A DNA stretch of 64,000 nt, from the NCBI GenBank assembly GCA_963853835.1, contig OY970834.1:21768365-21832364 (forward strand), in the 5' to 3' direction. Position 1 is the stretch's first letter; every line of letters starts with the position of its first letter. The notes under the pieces are model-generated. The model did no database searches, was not told the origin of the DNA, and saw only the letters and a list, made by a program, of their open reading frames with translations. Shown here piece by piece: positions 34,969 to 44,659 of the stretch. The DNA comes from Calendula officinalis (lineage: Eukaryota > Streptophyta > Magnoliopsida > Asterales > Asteraceae). The translations under genes were made by a program, and so were the position numbers.

Positions 34969-35298
34969 TATATATAATACCACTGCTACTACAAACGGAC
35001 CCTCAAAACCTACAAATCGCTCCCCGATTATGGAACCAAATAAATTTAGGGTTTTTGCAAACAAAATGATTTTGGGGTTTAGTGGTGTGGAGAGCATTTT
35101 GAAACAAAATTGATGGTGGTGCGAGGGGTTAGGGCGGAAGTTGTTGGAAGTGCGTGCTACGATCGCATATCAGTCAAAATATGGATTGGATTGTGGCTTA
35201 TAAGTTTAGGTATCTCCTCCTCCTCCTCCTCCTCCTCCTCCTCCTCCTCCAATCTAGCTTTTAGGAGTGATTTATACACTTATCTTATGACATGGTAC
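34969..35298. other. Non-coding stretch with (TCC)12 microsatellite
   Basis: (TCC)12 occupies 35215-35250. The open frame through it (35110-35304) has no other sign of being a gene; its poly-Ser comes from the repeat. Confidence 0.7.
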
Positions 35299-35476
35299 TC
35301 TTAGAAGAAATCAAGGATTATAATTAGCATAAATCAAGGATTATAATTAATGTCATTTAATGTATTAAATTATATCATTATTCTCTAAATGAAACTGTAA
35401 TTTATGTGGGTATTTAAACCCCATTCCATCTATAATGAATGATAAGCAATTCTACAATATAATATGGTAGCAGAGC
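35299..35476 (+). mobile_element. Short LTR with primer site, 5' relic
   Basis: 'tatttaaaccccattcc' is followed by '..attctacaatata' and then 'tggtagcagagc' (35465-35476), close to the TGGTATCAGAGC primer site of Copia/TRIM elements. The LTR start ('cttagaagaaatcaagg') is degenerate, a 19-bp duplication ('aaatcaaggattataatta') lies inside, and no 3' LTR was found. Confidence 0.35.
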
Positions 35477-35662
35477 CAAGTTGATAGAAGATCGATTCGA
35501 GATGGTTAATCTCCCAAGAATTAGACTAAAAGAAACTAGACTTTTCGCAACAATTTTCTTAATCTCCTTCTCAAAGCCAAATACAATCTTCTCCTATATA
35601 TGAGCCTACATTTGATTTACCTTTGACAACTCAGCAGTTTGGAGCTCTTTCGTTGGTCCGTA

Positions 35663-35699
35663 ATGCCACGTGTAATTCATCAATTCGTCCACGTGGCAT
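35663..35699. promoter_or_regulatory. Two G-boxes in a perfect inverted repeat
   Basis: 'atgccacgtg' (35663-35672) and 'cacgtggcat' (35690-35699) are exact inverted copies 17 nt apart, each holding CACGTG. CT-rich sequence follows (35705-35830, with 'ccctctact' repeats), as in plant core promoters. I see no gene downstream that this would obviously drive. Confidence 0.4.
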
Positions 35700-37829
35700 C
35701 CCGTATCTCTCCCTCTACTCCCTCTACTCCCTCTACTCCGTCTCTCTCCCTCTGTCTCCCTCTACACAATTTTTTTAAAAACCGTAGATTTTCATTCCAA
35801 TCTCTCTCCCTCTGCTCCGGCTCTCTCCTGCATCACATCCCCGTTTTGCTAACATCATATTTCCGATTGGATGGATTGATTACCCATCGAATTCCGCAGC
35901 GCATTCCAATCAAAACTTCATCTGAGGGTTCTTGCGGACAATGCACCGAAGTACATGAAAGAACAAACATTTAAAAGTTATTTATCGCCATTGATGCTAC
36001 CATTATCAATTTCCGGTACCTAAATTCCCGTTTTCCCCTGTTCCCATTTGAACATATATGACTATCAATAATTGCATCATAATTCATATGATTTGTAGCC
36101 TCTGTAGATAATATTTTTGACATGATTATACGTTTCTGGACTCTGTAATCTGTACACCTTTAATAATGTGAAGTCCATTTTTTTTTCCAATTCGAAGTTA
36201 AAGTTCGGTAAATTTGTTGTTAATTTTTGGTCAATTCATAGTTATTTCATCTAATTTGGGGTTTCTAATCATATGCAGTGTTTTCAAAGAGCTCTACAGT
36301 CCACTGGTCTTTTATGAGGTCAAGATTTATGTCTTTCTATTAATAATTTTTTTTGAGGTTGTTAATTAAAATGTAAATGATTATAACTAATTATATTAAT
36401 TAATTAGTTGACGTATTTGCTGCAGCAGGTACCGAAGCCTCTAAAAACCGTCAAGCCAGTGAAATTCAGGTTCGTATTTGCTACACCCGATACCCGACCT
36501 GATGCTAACGTCGGGTTCGTCGGGTCGGATTAAAACAACCCGATATCGAAAAAAGACCCGAAAACACACGACCCGACTAGCATAATCGGGTTCGGGTTTG
36601 AGTCGGGTCGGGTTGACCCTTTTGACACCCCTAAGAGTAGTAGTACTAAGTAGAGAAAAAAAGTTTATGTTAAACCGAGCTGCACAAAGCAGGTATTTAC
36701 ATAACCCAAAACGGGTGTGGTCGGTTTTAGGGTACATGTCAACATGTTTTGTCCATTTTTTTATACTATTATTGTATTTACTTCTTTAAAATGAAGTGAT
36801 TTAGAATATGTTAGGCTACTCTTGACCCGTTTAACCCGTTCGACCTTGTATATTTTTGCTAAATTTTTTTTACATGTAACCTGTTATATATCATTGTTTT
36901 TTTATATATATATTTAGGTATGTGGGTAAGACTCAAATGAATGAATAATTCAAGGAAGTCATATTGTGTTCACCTTGAGGATAACCGGTCTGTTCCAAAA
37001 ATTCAGTATATAATTATGAAAATTACTGTAAGCCACACAATATGATCCAAATTTCTCATTTCCACCGCCTCATTTCCAAAATTGAAGAAGAGATTCAGTA
37101 ATGTTGGAGTCTAAATTAAGAGGTGCTTATTTTGACCTAAAATCTTCGAATCATGTAGTTAAAAAGGCTGAGATTTCTATTGGAAAGTATGGCCAACTTT
37201 TATTATTAATTTTACAGTTTCATAATTTCATATTTTAATTTAATACGAATTTTGATCTTAAATCAAATGGCCTAACAATGACTACTCAATCCCCATTTAC
37301 CCCAAATTTTTAGTAGTGTAAAGAAAGTTATGATTCTTGTGCTCTTATTTCAAATACTGTAAAGACATTACTTAATCATCATAATACAACCAATTAATTG
37401 GCACGAAGATGATTCGTTAGGACATGCGCTTTGTTCAACTGGAGAGCTACAACATGCACTGTAGAGACTCATAGCGTCCATCAAGTAGCCAATAAAGTAA
37501 ATATTTATTAAGGTAATTTATTAATTTTTTTGCAATTTTATAATATGTGCAGCACTTAGCAACTTCATTTGCAGCAATTTGATTTTATGTGCAGCAATTT
37601 TCAGTTTTAATATGTGCAACAATTAACAGCATTTTTGGGTTTTATTTTTAGCTTTTGTGTTCAACATATTGTCAAATTGCTTGACTTTATTAGTCAACTT
37701 AGTTGAGGCAATCTTACTTTAGTATTTAAATTTACTTTTACAGTTAACAATTTTATTATTTTTAATTTATAAGATTTTCTATATTAAAATTCTAAAGTGT
37801 TTAGGGTTTTAGCATTAGGGTTTTGGATC
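35700..37829. other. Non-coding, decayed repeat DNA
   Basis: It contains CT-rich sequence (35705-35830), a block rich in CCCGAC/GGGTCGGGT words on both strands (36470-36620), and AT-rich sequence. The short ORFs at 35639 and 36441 are by-products of those repeats. A 'gtgcagcaattt' motif is reiterated loosely around 37545-37630. Confidence 0.5.
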
Positions 37830-37837
37830 TTTATGAG

Positions 37838-38485
37838 CAGTGGCGGTAGCAGGAAAAATATTATGAGGGGGCAAAACTCATAATAATAAACATGCATAAA
37901 AAATATAAGTTTAAAAAGCCGTTTGCTGTTAAAAAAAAGCCGTTTAAAAGCCGTTCCTCGATTTTTTTTAACAATTAATTCATCTGCAACTCTATCAAAC
38001 ACGTCTTCCTCATCGTAAAAGAATATTTCGATTATCCATATCCTAAGTCGTATTGCCTACTGCCCCTGTAATTATTCATCAATCATCATCATTTTCGGGG
38101 ATATTTTGGTGATTTTTCGGTAATGTTTCGGGTCATAGAAACCTCAATAAAAATGATAATATGATTCATGAATATGTACATAAGATAATAGAACAATAAC
38201 ATTCGAGATTAGTTCAATAATTACCTTAAACTACAACTGCTTCGAACCTTTCGGTGTAGAATGCCAACAATGAATCAAAGATATTAGAGAAGGCAGGAAC
38301 TTTAAAAGTAATTTTGTACTAGCAATATGAGTCACTGGTCCATAGGTTAGAGAGGGAAGAAGCCAAAAGGGTGGTCAGTTTCCATAAATTACAATTTGTA
38401 CACTAAAAAAAATTTAAAAATCATTGCAATGGGAGGAGGAGGGTGGTCAATGGCCCACCATGCCCACCCCCTCCTACCGCCCCTG
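37838..38485. mobile_element. 648-bp MITE with 8-bp target duplication
   Basis: The left end 'cagtggcggtagcagg' and the right end 'cctaccgcccctg' are inverted. Both flanks are 'tttatgag' (37830-37837 and 38486-38493), an exact 8-bp duplication as made by hAT-type transposases. No transposase is encoded; the small frames inside are incidental. Confidence 0.85.
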
Positions 38486-38493
38486 TTTATGAG

Positions 38494-39533
38494 GAAAGAG
38501 TTTTTTATAATAAAAATATCATGTATCAATTTTTGTACAAACTTATCATTACAGCTATGGATTCTTATGTCATTTTAAAAGTATTAATATTTGTTATTAT
38601 TTTTTCTATAATATATCTCTTGAAGCATGCCTACCCAGTCGGGCGGGCTATGAAGCTAGTACTTAAATAAGAAAAGAAATAACTAACACAAAACTACATG
38701 TCATAATTAATGCAAGTAAGTAGACGTGGGAACATGCAATGAAACGATAGAAATGGAAGTTAAGCATTAGTGGACTAAATGCCACTAACCAACTTGGAAC
38801 TAGTCTCCAACTTAATGCACGTATCACAAGTTCTCTATAGCAATCTTTTTTCTTGAAACAAAAATTGGTCAGAAAATCATCCTCCGGTCGCCGTCTAATC
38901 GTTGGTGATTCGGAGGGATCCCGTTCTTTGTTTTCTTACCTGTGATATTGTTTTTTTTTCTTTTCTTTCTGAAGCAGCTACGGCTGGGATCTTACCACCC
39001 CAATCTTTTCCATTTAGCAGAAGCTTCCGTTCAAGAAAACCGATAGCTAGACTCAGTTTTGGTAGTCTTGAATCTGTTCGTATTTTCCACCTCCAATTCT
39101 TCAATTGAACTCGCGTCCTTCTGGACGAATATTACATATTATAGCACAAATTCAACCTCTGGAAAAAATAACCTACTCTACGTTAGTTAACTTCTTCAAT
39201 GTCCAGTTATCTAAGCCCACGCCCCTTTAATCCTTATTGGGCCGGCTTTACACCACCGTATTGGGTTGGACCACAGTTTCCGTTATTTACCTTAATATAT
39301 CAATCTTTTTATGTTTACGTTTTGAGTTTATGTTCAGTTTTTCTTTTTCTTCTTTAATAGTTTACGTTTTTTTTTTTTTTACTTTAAATCTGTTATGTCA
39401 AAAGCTACGGCTCTCTTTTCTATTACATTGTGATTACAACACTATATATAGAGTTGACAATAGATGAGAGGCTAAAACTTAACAACCTGAACTACTTTCT
39501 AACAATTTCTAACTCAATGTATTATATACATTA
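38494..39533. other. Non-coding stretch
   Basis: No gene recognised. The overlapping frames at 38895-39108 on both strands are symmetric open stretches in CT/GA-rich sequence and lack any family resemblance. Confidence 0.45.
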
Positions 39534-39619
39534 TTTATACTATATTATAAAGAGTTTACCCCTTACATAATTAGTAAGGCTGAAAATTCAGCCAACACAC
39601 TTTCTATTTTTGTTTGAAT

Positions 39620-39667
39620 TTGCGTTTAAAAAATATGAAACTAATGAAACTCGAACTTGAGACGTTT
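39620..39667 (-). other. Residual tRNA-like module in the tandem-array Helitron
   Basis: An A6 run (T6 on minus) at 39628-39633 and a B box-like 'gttcgagttt' on the minus strand near 39658-39649 sit about 116 nt from the 5' end. The A box half has been replaced by the tandem array. Confidence 0.4.
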
Positions 39668-42344
39668 CCAAATTGACGCCTCACAACTGGCGGCCAAAGT
39701 GATCTAGGTGTGTCAATGGTGGGACGGCGCCACTTCATGGGACGGCCAAATTGACGCATCCCATTAGGACCAGTATTATGAACACAAAAGAAATATTATT
39801 CAGGTTAATTTTGCAAGCATTTCAACAATTTTAAGGCATAACACGGTCATGTATTGGTGTCGAACAATACTCCAAATGGATGTTTTAAAATCATTTTGTT
39901 GTTTCTATCAAAATTTATCAATCCAGTTTTGAAAATATAATTTTGTTTTCAGTCAAGATGTCAGTTTTAAGTCATTTCTTACCGCTTAGGTTGTTTTTAA
40001 CGTTTGACATGTAAGTAGGAGATGGAGATGAAGATGCATCTACATTTTTAACCGTAAGTAGGAGTTTACTACTTTTTTCCACAATGCATAATGTGATATT
40101 GAATTATCAAAATCAACTCTATTTTGTGATATTGCCTTTTTTATTTGAAGTTAATGTTTGGGAAATTCTAATTATTTAAGAAGCATGACCGTATAACAAC
40201 TCAATTAATCGACAATTTTTTACAGCTTTTTCTTCTTTGGATTGTTGGGTTTCTCATCTTGGTTTGGGACATCAGCATTCTTGAAACCCATAATCCTTTT
40301 TTGACGTTAAAAGATTTTATTTCAGGAGTTATATCAGGAGGCCATCTATACATCCGAGTTGATTTCGAGGGCGTTGATCAGAGTTGTACAACTTCAATTA
40401 ATTGCTGGCATGTCTCTAGAAGTACTATGAACTTCGACTATACCACTGTGATAAAAGGACCTTGTGTCGATCTTGGACTTTTTCTAATTTATTTTTCTAT
40501 ACAATTGTTAGCATGCCTTTTTGTAATGCATTGATACTATATATGTTACTTGTTAAACGCATGTTTAGTTGGAGATAAAGCTCCCATTTAACGTGGAACT
40601 ATGAACTTTTTTTCCCACTTTTACAAATTGTTAATATATTAATTAGACCCGTCCTAACAGTGATAGGATTTGATACCGCCAATTTTTGTCAAATTAGGGA
40701 AACATCACATGCCAATAACACCACTTCTCTTCATTTTTTTTGGACCCACAATTACAAAATACACCTAAAATACCCATTTAGGCTCCACCCACCAACTCAC
40801 GCCACCTCTCCTACCGTCTCCAAATTGACGCCTCACAACTGGCGGCCAAAGTGATCTAGGTGTGTCAATGGTGGGACGGCGCCACTTCATGGGACGGCCA
40901 AATTGACGCATCCCATTAGGACCAGTATTATGAACACAAAAGAAATATTATCCAGGTTAATTTTGCAAGCATTTCAACAATTTTAAGGCATAAACACGGT
41001 CATGTATTGGTGTCAGACAATACTCCAAATGGATGTTTTAAAATCATTTTGTTGTCTCTATCAAAATTTATCAATCCAGTATTGAAAATATAATTTTTTT
41101 TTTCAGTCAAGATGTTAGTTTTAAGTCATTTCTTACCGCTTAGGTTGTTTTTAACGTTTGACATGTAAGTAGGAGATGGAGATGAAGATGCATCTACATT
41201 TTTAACCGTAAGTAGGAGTTTACTACTTTTTTCCACAATGCATAATGTGATATTGAATTATCAAAATCAACTCTATTTTGTGATATTGCCTTTTTTATTT
41301 GAAGTTAATGTTTGGGAAATTCTAATTATTTAAGAAGCATGACCGTATAACAACTCAATTAATCGACAATATTTTTACAGCTTTTTCTTCTTTGGATTGT
41401 TGGGTTTCTCATCTTGGTTTGGGACATCAGCATTCTTGAAACCCATAATCCTTTTTTGACGTGAAACCCATAATCCTTTTTTGACGTTAAAAGATTTTAT
41501 TTCAGGAGTTATATCAGGAGGCCATCTATACATCCGAGTTGATTTCGAGGGCGTTGATCAGAGTTGTACAACTTCAATTAATTGCTGGCATGTCTCTAGA
41601 AGTACTATGAAACTTCGACTTTACCAATGTGATAAAAGGACCTTGTGTCGATCTTGGACTTTTTCTAATTTATTTTTCTATACAATTGTTAGCATGCCTT
41701 TTTGTAATGCATTGATACTATATATGTTACTTGTTAAACGCATGTTTAGTTGGAGATAAAGCTCCCATTTAACGTGGAACTATGAACTTTTTTTTCCCAC
41801 TTTTACAAATTGTTAATGTGTTAATTAGACCCGTCCTAACAGTGATAGGATTTGATACCGCCAATTTTTGTCAAATTAGGGCAACATCACATGCCAATAA
41901 CACCACTTCTCTTCATTTTTTTGGACCCACAATTACAAAATACACCTAAAATACCCATTTAGGCTCCACCCACCAACTCACGCCACCTCTCCTATCGTCT
42001 CCAAATTGACGCCTCACAACTGGCGGCCAAAGTGATCTAGGTGTGTCAATGGTGGGACGGCGCCACTTCATGGGACGGCCAAATTGACGCATCCCATTAG
42101 GACCAGTATTATGAACACAAAAGAAATATTATTCAGGTTAATTTTGCAAGCATTTCAACAATTTTAAGGCATAAACACGGTCATGTATTGGTGTCAAACA
42201 ATACTCCAAATGGATGTTTTAAAATCATTTTGTTGTCTCAATCAAAATTTATCAATCCAGTTTTGAAAATATAATTTTGTTTTCAGTCAAGATGTTAGTT
42301 TTAAGTCATTTCTTACCGCTTAGGTTGTTTTTAACGTTTGACAT
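39668..42344 (+). repeat. Tandem array: two units of about 1.15 kb plus a partial third
   Basis: Units start 'ccaaattgacgcctcacaac' at 39668, 40820 and 42001 (periods 1152 and 1181). The third stops near 42344. Copies are nearly identical. Each full unit includes an ORF fragment ('SGVISGGHLYIRVDFEGVDQ') with an upstream 'ttttacag', which resembles a captured exon that I cannot name; the two copies differ by an indel that changes its end. Confidence 0.92.
41438..41487 (+). repeat. 25-bp tandem duplication in array unit 2
   Basis: 'gaaacccataatccttt..' of 25 bp is present twice in unit 2 and once in unit 1. It explains most of the 29-bp difference in unit length. Confidence 0.95.
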
Positions 42345-42625
42345 GTTTGACGTATAATGATACGTATTGGTCTATTGTGTCGATTGTCATCTATGTTCTT
42401 TTAGAAACACCGTGTAACCGAATAACATTTATACGCTGCAACATATAGTTACAGGGTACCCGCCGCCGCATTGCGCGGGTACCTGCTAGTCAAACCCTAA
42501 ACCCTAGAGTAAATACGTACATTATCTCTATCTTTACTATCGATAATGCATTTAGGACCTTTCCCTAAATAGCAGATTGAAAATTCAGCCAAATACTTTC
42601 TATTTTTGTGTTTCCTTTGTGTTTT

Positions 42626-42705
42626 AAAAAAAAATTGCATACTACACGGTTCGAGACTGGGACAACAGCTCCATGTACGTTGTGGTTAAACCAGCTGGAA
42701 TACAT
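42626..42705 (-). other. tRNA-like cassette in the kinase Helitron (degenerate)
   Basis: On the minus strand: A box-like 'ttccagctggtttaacc' (near 42700-42684), B box-like 'gtctcgaacc' (near 42656-42647), and T9 at 42634-42626. The B box is about 124 nt from the 5' end. Confidence 0.5.
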
Positions 42706-43378
42706 TGTAGGACAATTATATCCGCATAACGTACATACATACCCTACTCTCTCCTAAGCTCAATTACCTTCCATCAAAAACACCCAGACGTTTCACTCCC
42801 CTTTTAACCCTATTCGCTCATCGACTCCTTCAACCTCGGTTCCATCAACATGCGCCTGCAATTGTCTCCTCGGTTCTTCCAACCATGCGTCCACCATTGC
42901 CTTTCAACCTAAAATCAACAGGCGGCCTCGAGATTTTCAATCGTACCCTGCAAATTAGGAATTCGAAAGGACAACAATCAACATCATGCTTCGCCGATTT
43001 AGTTTTCAAGAACATATACACTACCTACAAAATACTATATATCACAATCGCACTCAGCCCTTCTCCGATACAATCGTTGTCGAGCTGATCGGAATTGACG
43101 GAGAACAATCTGAGGAATCTGTTAATGGATGAACGATGCATTTCCAGTAGATTCACAGCTGCTATTCTGTAATCAGTGCTTATTTGTCACGGCCAATTCA
43201 AGCATCGATTTATGGTATACTTTTTTGTTATTTATCTGATGTATATTCGATTTGTGGATGCAAATGTGGTGATAAATGACTTGATTTGCAGGTTTTGATA
43301 GATATTTTTTTATTGCAGGATTTTTATTAGATCTGATTTGCAGGTTTTTTATTGATATAATGTTTTTTTGTTGATCAG

Positions 43379-43500
43379 ATTGGTGCTCCTACATTTACTT
43401 TTCATGAGCATGCGGCTGCAACCAATAATTTCAGCCCATATTCCTTTTTAGGGAAGACGTGTTTGGTCACGTGTATAGAGACCGGCTTCATTGGTTTTCC
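43379..43500 (+). pseudogene. Captured RLCK-type protein kinase fragment
   Basis: After a splice-acceptor-like 'ttgatcag' the plus strand reads 'APTFTFHEHAAATNNFSPYS', then 'FLG'. After a 1-nt frame change it reads 'DVFGHVYRDRL'. This is the start of a receptor-like cytoplasmic kinase (subfamily VII, PBL-like) catalytic domain, usually written as TFTFxELAxATxNF..LGEGGFGxVYxG. Only this exon piece is present; the active-site region is not. It lies inside a Helitron, so capture from a host gene is the likely origin. Confidence 0.75.
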
Positions 43501-43953
43501 ATCTCTCCATCATTAACTTCTTTTAAACGAGATCCTTGAATCCTTCTAAGATAGGTCAAGAAAGCTTCTACTCGCATATTATACTTTCTTTTGGGGTCTG
43601 GCACCGAGATATGTCTTTAGTTTTTTTTCTTGTTATTTTTGTATTTTAATCGTTTGTATCTAGGAAATAACGTGATGTTTCTTGATGGCAGTTTCTTGGT
43701 GTTTGCTTGGGTTTGTCTATGTTCTCCTTGATGTGTTTGTTGTCTTGTTCAGGTTAGCTTCAAGAGAAATTACATTCAGATGCTGAATTTGGTGGTACAA
43801 GTTCTTATGACTTCAAGGTAAAGAACGTGGTAACTTTCATCTTTTTTAAATCTGGATAATGATTAATTGTAAAGCTGTTATGCGTTTGTTGATGTTGAAG
43901 ACTTCTGATTTAAGAGATGCTTTTTTTAGATATTGGGGATCTTTATTCAAGAC

Positions 43954-44571
43954 TGTTGGGACAAAATCACAGATCAACTTATTACTGATGCTGCAGTTAG
44001 TACTGATCATATTTAGTACTGATGGGGCAGAAACTTACTAAGGATGAAGTTGATACTGATGAAAGAATATAACTAAGTTACAACTGATCAAGGCATACTG
44101 AAGATACTACTGATCAATAGTAGTTACTACTGAAGTTGATATTGGACTTACTACTGATCACCAAACTTACTACTGATGATATGGAATTACTACTGGTGAT
44201 TGCAGTTTACTACTGATACGCATTTTGGAAGCATATCAAGTCCGAGATCTTCGTAGAGATAGTTATAGAATGTTAATCAATGTATATCTATAGAATTCGA
44301 ATGTAAATCAAGTCCTAGAATAACTAGGGTAAATAGTTTAGCTTCAAGGACTATTATAAATAGTTCCTTACGAATTGTAAACGTACGTGTGTATTGTTAA
44401 CTCGATAATATACATTGAAGCTTTTTGTGAAACTGTGTTCTTAATATTTTCATTTATTATTTACAGTTCATTGTTCTTAATTTATTGATATAGTGTTGAT
44501 CCGCTGCAACTTCTATAGTCAATTAGATCTAAGGTGTTTATTAACTTGTCTATAGTTAATCGATCCTGACA
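43954..44571 (+). mobile_element. Copia 2 5' LTR
   Basis: It begins 'tgttgggacaaaatcac' and ends 'cgatcctgaca'. TATA box TATAAATA is at 44355-44362. The first half carries at least five TACTACTGRT words. Differences from the 3' LTR, seen by eye: cagaaac/cggaaac, ttacaactg/ttactactg, catactg/catattg, acgcatt/acgcgtt, aggactatt/aggattatt. Confidence 0.95.
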
Positions 44572-44573
44572 AG

Positions 44574-44585
44574 TGGTATCAGAGC
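44574..44585 (+). other. Copia 2 primer binding site
   Basis: 'tggtatcagagc', complementary to initiator tRNA-Met, two bases after the LTR. Confidence 0.95.
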
Positions 44586-44659
44586 GTATTGGTTCTAGAT
44601 CTACTATTTGTTAAGAACAACAAAAAGTTTTAATCTTTAAAACACACACATTATTAATC

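Larger units (their letters stand above)
39534..42489 (+). mobile_element. Helitron with a 1.15-kb internal tandem array
   Basis: The 3' end is certain: hairpin 'ggtacccgc' / 'gcgggtacc', then TG and CTAG (42486-42489), followed by T. The 5' end is set by homology to the other Helitrons ('TTTATACTATATTATAAAG' at 39534, preceded by A, with TT instead of TC), and shared 'gaaaattcagcca' follows about 50 nt inside. Most of the body is a tandem repeat. No Rep/helicase is seen. Confidence 0.75.

Noticed and set aside
36441..36737. Minus-strand ORF with repeated Pro/Asp/Gly
   Set aside because: It is produced by CCCGAC/GGGTCGGGT words on both strands.
38895..39108. Overlapping open frames on both strands
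   Set aside because: They are mirror-symmetric in CT-rich sequence, with no start context, homology or exon neighbours.
42491..42515. Telomere-like 'aaaccctaaaccctag'
   Set aside because: Only two units; this is common by chance and in plant leaders.
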